NCBI GenBank assembly: GCA_046331625.1
Contig: JAXLQL010000021.1
Coordinates: forward strand, 62,001 to 126,000
Direction of reading: 5' to 3'
DNA length: 64,000 nucleotides
DNA from: JAXLQL01 sp046331625
GTDB lineage: Bacteria > Acidobacteriota > Terriglobia > Bryobacterales > Bryobacteraceae
Under the pieces are notes generated by a model, which was not told where the DNA came from, did no database searches, and saw only the letters and a list, made by a program, of their open reading frames with translations. How positions within the stretch are numbered: position 1 is the first letter of the stretch; the number at the start of each line of letters is the position of its first letter. The position numbers and the translations under genes were made by a program. Below are positions 23,974 through 32,671 of this stretch, one piece after another.

Positions 23974-24879
23974 TCAGCCCCGCCTCCGCAAATACGGAGC
24001 CACATTCCGCTCGATCCGCCTCAACTCCCTCTCCGTGAGCGGCAACCCCCGGAATAGCTTCCACGCCGTCGCCACCGGCTGATCCGAAGCAAACAGCAGC
24101 CTCTTCATCCCAATCATCCGCAACTGCTTCGCGAGCGCCTCCCGCTTCGGTTCCCAACGCAGAATCGAAAGATCGAAGTAAACCTGCTTCATCCGCGGAT
24201 CCCGTTTCGCAACCGCATCGGCGAAGACACCCAGCGCTTGCTCCACACCCTCGTCATCGTAATGGCCTGCGCTCGCCGCGTGAGCAATCTGGACCACCGC
24301 TCCCTTGGCCGCCGGCACCACCTGCTCCAAAAACACACGAGCCTGCTCCGCTCCCCACGGCCGCCGGTGATCGTAGTTCGACCGGATATGCGCCACAATC
24401 GCCATGCGATGCCGGCTCGCCGCGGCGAACACAGCGCGCAGCCGCTCCACGTGCGCCGGTTGGTCCATGCTCACATCGGAGTTTCCAAAATGCAGCTTCA
24501 GTCCCTTCCCAAATCGCGGATCCTGCCCACACCGCGCGATCTCACGCAGCGCGTACTCCTTCAACGGATTCACGCCGCAGAACGCCGTCAGCCGCTTCGG
24601 ATACTTCCCCGCTTGCTCCGCGGTCCAGTCATTCTCCGCTTTCACGCGCTCGTATTCGTTCTCCACGGGCGGGCGAAACGGATTTCCGAACTGGTAAGCG
24701 GCCGACAACAACACGCCCCAGCGAACGCCCACCGCGTCCATCTGCCGGATCGTCTCCTCCGCGGTCGACGGATATCCGGGTGGCGCCGGACCCAGGTGCA
24801 GGAGGTGCATATGGTGGTCGGCGAGCGGCTGCGCCGCCAGTGGAATCGCCGCAAGCGCGAAGAGCGCCAATCGAGTCAT
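23974..24879 (-). CDS. Secreted amidohydrolase (amidohydrolase 2 family)
   Basis: A 301-residue TIM-barrel metal hydrolase with a signal peptide (MTRLALFALAAIPLAAQ) and, directly after it, the metal motif DHHMHLLH (about 19-26). Further likely ligands are His in IVAHIRSNYDH, His in IAHAASAGHYDD and the Asp in LLFASDQPVA near the end. The substrate is unknown; related proteins include decarboxylating hydrolases. The chosen ATG at 24879 gives a clean signal peptide; the frame extends 23 codons upstream without reason. No good ribosome-binding site is visible. Confidence 0.8.
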   Translation of the reverse strand: MTRLALFALAAIPLAAQPLADHHMHLLHLGPAPPGYPSTAEETIRQMDAVGVRWGVLLSAAYQFGNPFRPPVENEYERVKAENDWTAEQAGKYPKRLTAFCGVNPLKEYALREIARCGQDPRFGKGLKLHFGNSDVSMDQPAHVERLRAVFAAASRHRMAIVAHIRSNYDHRRPWGAEQARVFLEQVVPAAKGAVVQIAHAASAGHYDDEGVEQALGVFADAVAKRDPRMKQVYFDLSILRWEPKREALAKQLRMIGMKRLLFASDQPVATAWKLFRGLPLTERELRRIERNVAPYLRRRG

Positions 24880-24938
24880 CGCATGCAGCGTAGCAAGCCG
24901 CTGCGGTACCAGTAGAATGGTCAAGGAGGAGTTTGGTG

Positions 24939-25826
24939 ATGAAAGCACTCGCTATCGCTGTGCTCGCACTGGCCGCCGCGCCCGTCCACGCCCAGTCAGA
25001 GGAAGCGCTGAAGCGCTACTTCGAAGGCAAACAGGTTCGCCTGAAAATCGACATGCCGGGGACCCATCACGGCGCTGACGTCTACTTCCGGCGCGATCCG
25101 CCATTCGACTTCAAGACCTACTCGCAGCGCATGAAGAACTTCGGACGCGCGCTCGCCGATGGCGACGTCACGCGTGTTACCGGGGTCCGAGTCAAGTCGA
25201 AGAACATCGAGTTTCAACTCGGCGGCGGTGGATACGGCACCTTCGGCGATGATTCCGGCTCCGTCTCGCTGCCCGTCATCAGCAAGAGCGATCGCGAGAA
25301 GCAGCTCGAGAAGGACGTGTCTAGGGAAACCGACAGCCGGCGCAAGTCTGACATGCAGCGCGAACTCGGCAACCTGCAAACGATGCGCCGCCGCGACGAA
25401 GAACGCCGGCGCGTGCGCCAAGCCGAGCTCGAGACCATCAAGAAGGCCGAGATCGCGCAGAAGCGCCGCGAAGGCGGATCGCGCTTCAATATCTGGTTCC
25501 CCGATCGCTATCTCGCCGAAACGGTCCCGGCGCCCGAGCAGGTGATGGACCTTCTCTCCGAGTGGGTCGACTTCAATGACCGCCCAGTCAGCCGAGTGGC
25601 GCCGCCCTCTGCCGCGCCGGCGCTCCGCCCGGATGCGGCGATGCAACTGAAGCGCGGTCTCACGCGCGATCAGGTGGACGGCATGCTCGGCAAGCCCACC
25701 CGCTACCAGAAGCACAACGAAGGCGCGCTCGACGTGGAGACCGTGGTGTGGGAGCGCGCGGGCGAGCTCACCGAGGTCGATTTCGTCAACGGGGTGGTGG
25801 TGAAATACCGCGTCTCTTCCCGGTAA
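24939..25826 (+). CDS. Secreted coiled-coil protein with a BamE/SmpA-like C-terminus
   Basis: A 295-residue protein with a signal peptide (MKALAIAVLALAAAPVHA). Residues about 20-110 are a beta-rich region, 115-180 a highly charged coiled coil (SDREKQLEKDVSRETDSRRK, RRRDEERRRVRQAELETIKK), and the last 60 residues (LKRGLTRDQVDGMLGKPTRY, then VETVVWERAGELTEVDFVNG) resemble the SmpA/OmlA (BamE) fold, used for envelope protein interactions. AAGGAGGA sits 8 bases before the ATG at 24939. The gene diverges from the amidohydrolase gene. No enzymatic role is evident. Confidence 0.75.
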   Translation: MKALAIAVLALAAAPVHAQSEEALKRYFEGKQVRLKIDMPGTHHGADVYFRRDPPFDFKTYSQRMKNFGRALADGDVTRVTGVRVKSKNIEFQLGGGGYGTFGDDSGSVSLPVISKSDREKQLEKDVSRETDSRRKSDMQRELGNLQTMRRRDEERRRVRQAELETIKKAEIAQKRREGGSRFNIWFPDRYLAETVPAPEQVMDLLSEWVDFNDRPVSRVAPPSAAPALRPDAAMQLKRGLTRDQVDGMLGKPTRYQKHNEGALDVETVVWERAGELTEVDFVNGVVVKYRVSSR

Positions 25827-25898
25827 GCGCTGGCTCCATTGAATCCGCCGAATCTGGATCTTTTCTAGGTCCAGCAATTCCGCTACTCTGAAACGGAC

Positions 25899-26894
25899 AT
25901 GTTGTCACCGCGAATCGTCTTCATCGCTTGCGCCAGCGCGGGTGCGCTAGTGGCCTCGGGCTGGGATCGCGCCAAGGCGTTCGAATATCTCGAGACTCGC
26001 CAGCAGCAATGGGCCGAGTGGAAGCCCGCGCAAAAGTTCGGCGGAGCCTGCATTTCGTGCCACACCGGACTCTCGTATCTCATGGCACGCCGCGTGATCT
26101 CCGAGCGCCAGCCGCGGCCCGTCGAGCGCGACCTCGTGCAAGGCGTGAAGACTCGCCTACTGGCCTCGCCACCGAAGACCATGTTCAAGGAAGAAAGCCC
26201 TGACGCCATCCTGAGCTTGCTCACGCTCTCGCTGCAGCGGCGCTCGCCGGCCGATCCGCTCGATTCCGCCGATCGCGCCGCGCTCGATCGGCTCTGGCAG
26301 CATCAGAATCAGGAAGGCGAAGCCAAGGGCGTTTGGAAATGGTTCGAAAATGACCTGCATCCGGTAGAGTCAGAGCACTCCGCCTTCTACGCCGCTACAC
26401 TCGTGGAGCTCGCGCTCAGTGCGTATCCCAAAGCGTCGGCCGAGCACCTTGCTCCGGTGCGAGCCTACATGAAGCGGGAGGCTTCGCGACAGCCGCTCCA
26501 CAATCGCCTGGCGTGGATCGCCTTCGGATCCGGCAAGGGCGAAAAGGGTGCCGTGCTCGCCAACCTGTGGTCCGCACAGGCCGCCGACGGTGGATGGACG
26601 AGCGCATCGCTCGGACCGTGGGCCAAGCGCGAAGAGGCTCCGCCCGACACCGGGTCGAATGCGTACGCCACCGCATGGGCCACCTTCGCCGCGAGTCAAG
26701 CCGGAGCAAAGTGTTCCGATCCGCACATGGAAAGCGCGCTTTCGTGGCTCGCCAAACACCAGGACCGCGCATCCGGCGCCTGGCCCTCCGTATCGATGAA
26801 CAAGGTCTATCCGGAGGGCTCGATGCAGTCGAAGTTCATGACCGACGCAGCCACAGGATTTGCTGCCGCCGCACTGATCGCCTGCAAACAGTAG
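25899..26894 (+). CDS. Exported toroid-repeat protein with one haem c motif
   Basis: A 331-residue protein with an N-terminal signal (SPRIVFIACASAGALVASG). A single CISCH motif (Cys51, Cys54, His55) could bind haem c covalently. The remainder contains repeats like the alpha/alpha toroid of prenyltransferase/squalene-cyclase proteins (WSAQAADGGWTSASL, SALSWLAKHQDRASGAWPSV), but lacks the DXDD or other catalytic acids of true cyclases. Proteins joining a CxxCH to such repeats are known from acidobacteria and planctomycetes, without assigned role. An enzymatic or electron-transfer role is open. Confidence 0.7.
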   Translation: MLSPRIVFIACASAGALVASGWDRAKAFEYLETRQQQWAEWKPAQKFGGACISCHTGLSYLMARRVISERQPRPVERDLVQGVKTRLLASPPKTMFKEESPDAILSLLTLSLQRRSPADPLDSADRAALDRLWQHQNQEGEAKGVWKWFENDLHPVESEHSAFYAATLVELALSAYPKASAEHLAPVRAYMKREASRQPLHNRLAWIAFGSGKGEKGAVLANLWSAQAADGGWTSASLGPWAKREEAPPDTGSNAYATAWATFAASQAGAKCSDPHMESALSWLAKHQDRASGAWPSVSMNKVYPEGSMQSKFMTDAATGFAAAALIACKQ

Positions 26895-27007
26895 GCGGGG
26901 TCCGATTCGCGCTTCGCGATGGCTGAGTACCGAGCGCGCGGCCGTGTGCGGCGAAGCCGAAACCGAAGCATGCGGTGAAGGGCAGGAACCGCAGTAAACT
27001 CTGGTTC

Positions 27008-29410
27008 ATGAGCCTCGCCCTCGAGCGTCTATCCCAGGACCTCCGCTTCGCCACCCGCATGCTCGCCAAGCAGCCCGCCTACGCGCTGTGCGCCATCGCG
27101 ACCCTGGCGCTCGCCATCGGGGCCAACACCGCCATCTTCACCGTCGTGAACTCAGTGTTGCTGCGGCCGCTCGCCTACCGCGATCCCGACAAGCTGGTGC
27201 GCGTCTCGGGAGGCGCCACCTTCGGCCGCTTCGAGATGATGCAAACCGCCCGGTCGTTCTCCGAGGTGGCCGCATTCAATTCCTTCCTCTCCGATGTTTC
27301 GTTCGCTCACGGCAACGAGCTGCCAGTTGGCCTGCGAGCAGCGGGAGTCTCGGCGAACTTTCTCTCCGTTCTCGGTGTGGCGCCGTTGGCGGGCCGCAGC
27401 TTTGTCTCCGCCGAGGAAGCGGACGGCACGTGCACGGCGATGATCAGCGAACGCGTGTGGCGGCAGGCGCTCTCGAGCACATCCGATCTGGCGCAGAGCG
27501 CCGCGAGAGTCAGTGGCGTGCCCTGCGTCATCGCTGGCGTCCTCCCGCGCGGGTTCGCGTTTCCCTTTCCCGAGATCGATGTCTGGATGCCGCTGCAGCC
27601 TGCTTCCATTCCGTTGCAGTCGCGCCGCAACAGCCCGATGCTCGGCGTCATAGGCCGCCTTGGCAACACGGCGTCATTCGAACAAGCGAACGAAGAAGTG
27701 CGGCTACTGAATGCGCGCTACGCGATCGCGAATCCGGGCGCGCTCGACGCCAAACCCGGCCGGCCCGACCACTTGCTGCCCTGGAAGGACCAACTCGTCT
27801 CCGGAGTTCGAACCACGCTCTGGATGCTGATGGGAGCAGTCGCGCTGTTCCTCGCGATCGGATGTGCCAACATCGCCGGACTCTTGATGGTCCGCGCAAG
27901 ACAGCGAGCACGCGAAACCGCGGTGCGGGTGGCGCTCGGCGCGAGCCAAGGGCGCTTGCTGGCGCAGTTCCTCATCGAGAGCGCATGCATCGCAATCACG
28001 GGAGGCGCGCTCGGCATCGCTGGAGCCTACTGGGCCGTGCGCTACGTCGATCGCATTCCGGGGCTCGAGCTGCCGCGGTCCGGCGAGATTCACCTGGACG
28101 CAACCGTGCTCCTTTTCGCCGCGCTGCTCTCGATCGCGACTGGGATTGTGTTCGGACTCATGCCCGCGCGCCTCGGATCACGTTCGAGCTTCGTGCATCT
28201 GCTCCGCACGGGGGAAGAGATGGCGGCGTCGCGAGGTGGCTTAGGGCTTTCCCGGAATCTCTCGGTGATCGTGCAGGTGGCGCTGTCCACGGTACTGCTG
28301 GTCAGCGCTGTTCTTCTGATCGTGAGCGTCGTCCGCCTGCGCACGGTCGACCTCGGCTTCGAACCTCGAAACCTGCTCACGATGCGGCTGACTTTGCCCC
28401 GGCAAGCGATCGGAACGGACTTCGACGCACTCACCGAATCCGTGCAATCCGTTCCTGGCGTGCTCGGTGCGGCGGTGACTCTGACGCTGCCCACTACGGG
28501 CTTCGCGGGCACGCCGATCTGGCCTGTCAATGCGGCGCAGCAGCCGTTGAACAAGCGTCCCATCGCGGTGTTGCAGACCGTGACGCCTGGATATTTTCTC
28601 ACGATGGGCATTGCGTTGCGAAGCGGCCGCCAGTTCGACGCGCGCGACTCGAAGCAATCGCCCAAGGTCGCGATCCTCAATGAAGCGGCGGCGAAGAGAC
28701 TTTGGCCCGCCTATCCTCGTGAAAACCCGATCGGCCGTTCAATCCTCGCGGGCGCGAGCCCGGATGCGATCGAGATCGTAGGAATCGCTGCGGACGTGCG
28801 GCAAGCTGGAATCGCCGAGGAAGCGGACCCGGGAGTCTATCGGCCGCGCTCACAAGTCCAACCAATGTCGGCGATGCTGGCGGTCCGCACTGGCGCGAAT
28901 CCGCTCGCGGTAGCCCACGCAGTTCGCACTCGGGTCGCCGTCGCTGGTCCGGCGATGAGCGTGGTGGCCGTGAAGACGATGGACGATGTGCTCGGACAAT
29001 CCGAAGCTCGGCGCCATGGCGTCATGCTGCTCTTGACGCTGTTCGCCGCAACCGGACTCCTGCTCGCGGGCCTCGGGATCTATGGCGTGATCGCGTATTC
29101 GGTCGCCACCCGAACGCGCGAGTTCGGCGTTCGAACCGCGCTCGGCGCAACGCCCGCCGCCGTGCTGCGTCTTGTGGCCGGACAAGGTATGGCGCTAGCG
29201 GCGGTGGGATCAGCGCTCGGTCTGATCGGTGCGGCGGCATTTGCTCGGCTGCTCCGAAGTTTGTTGTTCGAAGTGCAACCGGCCGATCCCGCGATCTTCG
29301 CGGGCGTCGCCGCCTTTTCTTTCGTGGTCGCGGCGGTGGCGTGTTACTTGCCCGCGCGGCGAGCGATGCGACTCGATCCGGTGGCTGCCCTCCGGGGTCC
29401 TGGAAGCTGA
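27008..29410 (+). CDS. ADOP-type MacB/FtsX family permease
   Basis: An 800-residue permease with two FtsX-type halves. The start region (LERLSQDLRFATRMLAKQPA, then IATLALAIGANTAIFTVVNS, first membrane segment) is the ADOP hallmark. A MacB-like periplasmic domain follows (about 55-250), then three membrane segments with RARETAVRVALGASQGRLLA, a second periplasmic domain and a final set with TREFGVRTALGATPAAVLRL. No ATPase domain is fused and none is adjacent. The family is greatly expanded in Acidobacteria and poorly characterised; MacB relatives export peptides or lipids. The ATG at 27008 begins the conserved N-terminus. Confidence 0.9.
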   Translation: MSLALERLSQDLRFATRMLAKQPAYALCAIATLALAIGANTAIFTVVNSVLLRPLAYRDPDKLVRVSGGATFGRFEMMQTARSFSEVAAFNSFLSDVSFAHGNELPVGLRAAGVSANFLSVLGVAPLAGRSFVSAEEADGTCTAMISERVWRQALSSTSDLAQSAARVSGVPCVIAGVLPRGFAFPFPEIDVWMPLQPASIPLQSRRNSPMLGVIGRLGNTASFEQANEEVRLLNARYAIANPGALDAKPGRPDHLLPWKDQLVSGVRTTLWMLMGAVALFLAIGCANIAGLLMVRARQRARETAVRVALGASQGRLLAQFLIESACIAITGGALGIAGAYWAVRYVDRIPGLELPRSGEIHLDATVLLFAALLSIATGIVFGLMPARLGSRSSFVHLLRTGEEMAASRGGLGLSRNLSVIVQVALSTVLLVSAVLLIVSVVRLRTVDLGFEPRNLLTMRLTLPRQAIGTDFDALTESVQSVPGVLGAAVTLTLPTTGFAGTPIWPVNAAQQPLNKRPIAVLQTVTPGYFLTMGIALRSGRQFDARDSKQSPKVAILNEAAAKRLWPAYPRENPIGRSILAGASPDAIEIVGIAADVRQAGIAEEADPGVYRPRSQVQPMSAMLAVRTGANPLAVAHAVRTRVAVAGPAMSVVAVKTMDDVLGQSEARRHGVMLLLTLFAATGLLLAGLGIYGVIAYSVATRTREFGVRTALGATPAAVLRLVAGQGMALAAVGSALGLIGAAAFARLLRSLLFEVQPADPAIFAGVAAFSFVVAAVACYLPARRAMRLDPVAALRGPGS

Positions 29411-29934
29411 GCGAATCAGCAGTAACCGAGCACGGCAAGGATCGCCTCAGGATCCGCGAGTGGAAACGACGCAGCGGATGCGGCGCGATTGGTCGAGGGA
29501 TATGACCGGAGCAAATTCGCTCGCTTATGTTCTTATGATGTCCCGGCCAAACTGTTCACTACATGTGCGGTAGACAGCCTGTTACTATACGGATCGTTCC
29601 TGATCTCCCTGCGCCAGGGAGCAATCTGCTCGGATTGGCATGAATGAAACCCGTTCTGATCGATCCTTGTATCGTATTGATAACAATATAATTAGAGACG
29701 ATTAAACTGCTTGTCACAGGGGAACTGTTTCTGCTAGACTCGTTCCACAGTCGAAGGCGAATCCGTACTCGGAGGTTCGCCGTAGCAAGCATCGCCAGTA
29801 CGTCGATAGAACAAGGCGACGGCGGAATCTAGCGATCCCTACAAAAATTCACAGGCTGTGCAAATCCTGTGGGATCGTTGTGGATTCTCATCGGAAATCG
29901 TGAGGGGGGCGCCGTCCCCAAGGAAGGGCTGCAC
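29411..29934. other. Long intergenic region upstream of dnaA, partly AT-rich
   Basis: About 520 bases with no supported gene. It holds a short hairpin CTCCCTG-CGC-CAGGGAG (29605-29621), a conspicuously AT-rich stretch around 29661-29707 (GTATTGATAACAATATAATT) that contrasts with the GC-rich surroundings, and a TGTGGATTC (29879-29887) similar to the DnaA box. The AT-rich part could act as a duplex-unwinding element for an origin spanning dnaA; this is inference. Confidence 0.5.
29711..29740 (+). promoter_or_regulatory. Candidate sigma-70 promoter of dnaA
   Basis: TTGTCA (29711-29716) and TAGACT (29735-29740) are 18 bases apart, close to the -35/-10 consensus, just downstream of the AT-rich stretch. 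Transcription would begin near 29747 and give a leader of about 190 bases before the dnaA ATG. No experimental support; chosen by eye. Confidence 0.4.
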
Positions 29935-31248
29935 ATGGACGCATGGGAGCAGGTAAAAGCCAATCTGAGCGCACGGCTCACTGTGGAGGCTTTTGAGAGC
30001 TGGTTTGCCCGCACGGGTTATGTAGGTCATGTCGGTGACTGCCTGCAGGTCGCCGTTCCAAGCGAGGAAGCCAAACACTGGATCGAGAACGAGTTCAGCG
30101 ATGCGGTGCGAAGCGCGATGCACGATCTCGGCTTGCCCTACCGCGTGGTGCTGTATCAAGTGGAAGCAGTTGCGGTCAACGGATCCAACGGAACGAGCGG
30201 AACCAATGGGGACCTGGGCTTCGGTAACGCTTCCGCGCATCTCAACCGCCGCTACACGTTTGACTCATTCGTTGTGGGAGCCTGCAACCAGTTCGCGCAT
30301 GCCGCTGCGACGGCGGTGGTGGAGCGGCCGGGCATGGCGTACAATCCGCTCTTCATCTATGGCGGTCCGGGAATGGGCAAGACTCATCTGATCCACGCGG
30401 TAGCGCATGAGATCGCGCGACGCATGCCAAGCCTGCGGATCGCCTACACGACCGGTGAGAAGTTCCTGAATCAAGTAGTGCAGTCGATCCGTACCGATCG
30501 CATGCCCCTGTTCCATCAATACTATCGATCGGCCGACGTGCTGCTGGTGGACGACGTCCACACGGTAGCCGGCAAGGAGCGTACGGAAGAGGAGTTCTTC
30601 CACACGTTCAACGAGCTCTACGATCACCAGAAGCAGATCGTGCTGACCAGCGACTGTCTCCCGAAGAACATGCCCCACCTCGTGGAGCGGCTGCGCTCGC
30701 GATTCGAGTGGGGGTTGTTGGTAGACGTGCAGGCACCGGATCTCGAGACCAAGCTCGCCATCCTCGACAAGAAAGCCTCAGCCGAGGGCATCCAGCTTCC
30801 TGACGAGGTGCGGAACTTCCTCGCGAAGAACGTGAAGTCGAGCGTGCGGGAGCTCGAAGGCGCGCTTGTGAAGATCATCGCGTTCGCTTCGGTGACGCGG
30901 GCTCCCATCACGGTCCACATGGCCCAGCAATCGTTGCGCCATCTCGCAGTGGGGGGTGATCGGAAGATCTCGATCGACTCGATCCAGCGGGCGGTGGCCG
31001 AGCGGTTCCAACTGCAGCCATCTCAGATCAAACAAAAGAGCAATCAGCACCAGATCGCCTATCCGAGGCAGATCGCGATGTACCTGGCCAAGGAACTGAC
31101 CACTGCTTCGCTCCCGGAGCTCGGACGCGCATTTGGGGGTAAACATCATACGACAGTACTGCACTCGATCCAGAAGATCGAACGTCTGAGGCAGGACGAT
31201 GCAGAGTTGAACAGGCTCATCCACAGCCTAATCGACTCATTCAATTAA
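29935..31248 (+). CDS. dnaA: Chromosomal replication initiator DnaA
   Basis: A 437-residue initiator. Domain I is residues about 1-75, followed by a short Gly/Asn/Ser/Thr linker (SNGTSGTNGD). The AAA+ domain (about 105-335) has Walker A GGPGMGKT (143-150) and Walker B LLVDDVH. Domain IV at the end contains the DnaA signature FGGKHHTTVLHSIQKIE that contacts DnaA boxes. AAGGAAGG at 29920-29927 supports the ATG at 29935, where the protein starts normally; a longer frame from 29869 is rejected. It heads the dnaA-dnaN-gyrB block. Confidence 0.98.
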   Translation: MDAWEQVKANLSARLTVEAFESWFARTGYVGHVGDCLQVAVPSEEAKHWIENEFSDAVRSAMHDLGLPYRVVLYQVEAVAVNGSNGTSGTNGDLGFGNASAHLNRRYTFDSFVVGACNQFAHAAATAVVERPGMAYNPLFIYGGPGMGKTHLIHAVAHEIARRMPSLRIAYTTGEKFLNQVVQSIRTDRMPLFHQYYRSADVLLVDDVHTVAGKERTEEEFFHTFNELYDHQKQIVLTSDCLPKNMPHLVERLRSRFEWGLLVDVQAPDLETKLAILDKKASAEGIQLPDEVRNFLAKNVKSSVRELEGALVKIIAFASVTRAPITVHMAQQSLRHLAVGGDRKISIDSIQRAVAERFQLQPSQIKQKSNQHQIAYPRQIAMYLAKELTTASLPELGRAFGGKHHTTVLHSIQKIERLRQDDAELNRLIHSLIDSFN

Positions 31249-31415
31249 GGTTATTCTGTTTTCCACAATGGGCCTTGTCGATACCCTCTTAGGAACTGTG
31301 GATACCCCCGTACGGTTGGAATTCCCCACCGTGCGTCCTCGAGCTTTCCACAGCCTGGGCAGGACACGAAGCCTCTGGATTTTGTATAATTTAGGAAGAA
31401 ATCCACACTTCCACA
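31217..31415. other. Candidate oriC: cluster of DnaA-box-like sequences
   Basis: Six 9-mers with one or two differences from TTATCCACA lie in 200 bases: TCATCCACA (31217-31225, in the dnaA end), TTTTCCACA (31259-31267), TGTGGATAC (31297-31305, reverse), CTTTCCACA (31344-31352), AAATCCACA (31399-31407) and ACTTCCACA (31407-31415). An AT-rich TTTTGTATAATTTAG (about 31380-31394) separates the last two from the rest and contains a perfect -10 TATAAT (31385-31390), possibly for dnaN. A dnaA-dnaN gap with such boxes is a classic origin position. No box is a perfect consensus match. Confidence 0.65.
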
Positions 31416-31510
31416 GACGTCATGATGACTGTTCTCTCTCATAGCTTTTATCTATCTAGACACAGAAGAGAGCGGCGGGTGGCGGGAAGCTCCGAAGCAA
31501 CGAACGTCGG

Positions 31511-31548
31511 GTAGCGAAGGTCACGTAGGGAAGGTCAGGTAGGGAACC
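31511..31548 (+). repeat. Short tandem repeat in the dnaN leader
   Basis: A 14-base unit is repeated directly before dnaN: GTAGCGAAGGTCAC, GTAGGGAAGGTCAG and then GTAGGGAACC. The AGGG/AAGG parts could act as several alternative ribosome-binding sites; copy number could change by slippage. The last unit lies about 8 bases before the ATG. Confidence 0.65.
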
Positions 31549-31553
31549 AACAC

Positions 31554-32660
31554 ATGGAGTTCACAATCGCGAAGTCAGACCTGGTACGCGAACTGGGTCT
31601 TTCTCAGGGAGTGGTGGAGAAGCGAACCACCATCCCGATCCTTTCGAACGTGCTGATCGAAGCATCGCAGGATCGGATCACGCTCACGGCCACCGATCTC
31701 GAGCTCGGGATTCGCTGCAGTTGTGCAGCCGGCGTGAAGCGGCAGGGTTCAGGAACGGTTCCGGCGAAGCGGCTTCTGGATTACGTGCGGCTGCTGCCTG
31801 ACGCGGACCTTCAGATCAAGTTCGGCGACAACCAGTGGGTCTCGATCACGTGCGGACGATCGCGTACGCGCATCGCGGGCATGTCGCGTGAGAGCTATCC
31901 GGAACTGCCGCAGATGAACGAGAAGATCGCCGACATCCCCGCGGCGGCTCTGGCATCGATGATCGCGCAGACCGTGTTTTCGATTTCGAACGAAGAGTCG
32001 CGGTTCACGCTGAACGGCGCTTTGCTCGTGCTGAAGCCAGAAGCTCTGGTGATGGTGGCGACGGACGGACACCGCCTGGCGATGGTGGAGCGGCCCATGG
32101 CGCTCGGTGGTGACACGATGTACCGCGCACTGCTTCCCCGCAAGGCGATGGTGGAGATCCAGAAGCTGGCTGCGGATGCGACCGCGGAAGCGAAGTTCCA
32201 GTTCGCCGCCACCGAGAATCATCTATTCTTCCAGTTGGGCGATCGGCTGCTGATCAGCCGCAAGCTGACCGGCAACTTCCCCGACTATGAGCGTGTGTTG
32301 CCCAAGGAGCAGCCGAACAGCGTGGCGCTGGGTCGCGAAGAGTTCAAGGGAACCATCGAGCGCGTGGCGCAGTTCTCTGACGAGCGCTCGCATGCGGTGC
32401 GGATGAAGGTTGAGGCGGGCGAGGTGAAAGTGCATTCCTCGCTGTCAGAGACCGGCGAATCAGAAGAGAGTCTGGGCGCCGCTTATGAAGGGCCGACGGT
32501 TGAGATCGGCTTCAATGCTTTTTACATGCTCGACTTCTTGCGCGCGGTTCCGGAAACCGAAGTCCGGTTCTTGTTCAAGGATGCGGCTAGTGCTGGCGAG
32601 ATGCGGCCGGTGGGTGGAGAAGTCAACTACCGCTACATCATCATGCCAATGAGAATTTGA
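31554..32660 (+). CDS. dnaN: DNA polymerase III beta sliding clamp
   Basis: A 368-residue clamp subunit starting MEFTIAKSDLVRELGLSQGV with the typical three-domain layout (VEKRTTIPILSNVLIEAS in domain I, VATDGHRLAMVE in domain II, and the C-terminal YRYIIMPMRI that forms the partner-binding end). Normal length. It follows dnaA and precedes gyrB with an 11-base gap, the standard origin order. Its own promoter may lie at the TATAAT in the dnaA-dnaN gap. Confidence 0.97.
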   Translation: MEFTIAKSDLVRELGLSQGVVEKRTTIPILSNVLIEASQDRITLTATDLELGIRCSCAAGVKRQGSGTVPAKRLLDYVRLLPDADLQIKFGDNQWVSITCGRSRTRIAGMSRESYPELPQMNEKIADIPAAALASMIAQTVFSISNEESRFTLNGALLVLKPEALVMVATDGHRLAMVERPMALGGDTMYRALLPRKAMVEIQKLAADATAEAKFQFAATENHLFFQLGDRLLISRKLTGNFPDYERVLPKEQPNSVALGREEFKGTIERVAQFSDERSHAVRMKVEAGEVKVHSSLSETGESEESLGAAYEGPTVEIGFNAFYMLDFLRAVPETEVRFLFKDAASAGEMRPVGGEVNYRYIIMPMRI

Positions 32661-32671
32661 TCTGAGAGGCT

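Noticed and set aside
27088..28683. 531-codon alternative frame within the ADOP permease gene
   Set aside because: Arg-rich shadow without membrane segments; the main frame has all ADOP motifs.
31511..31548. Possible CRISPR-like repeats before dnaN
   Set aside because: Units are directly adjacent with no spacers and only 14 bases long, so this is a short tandem repeat. No CRISPR array was seen in the window.
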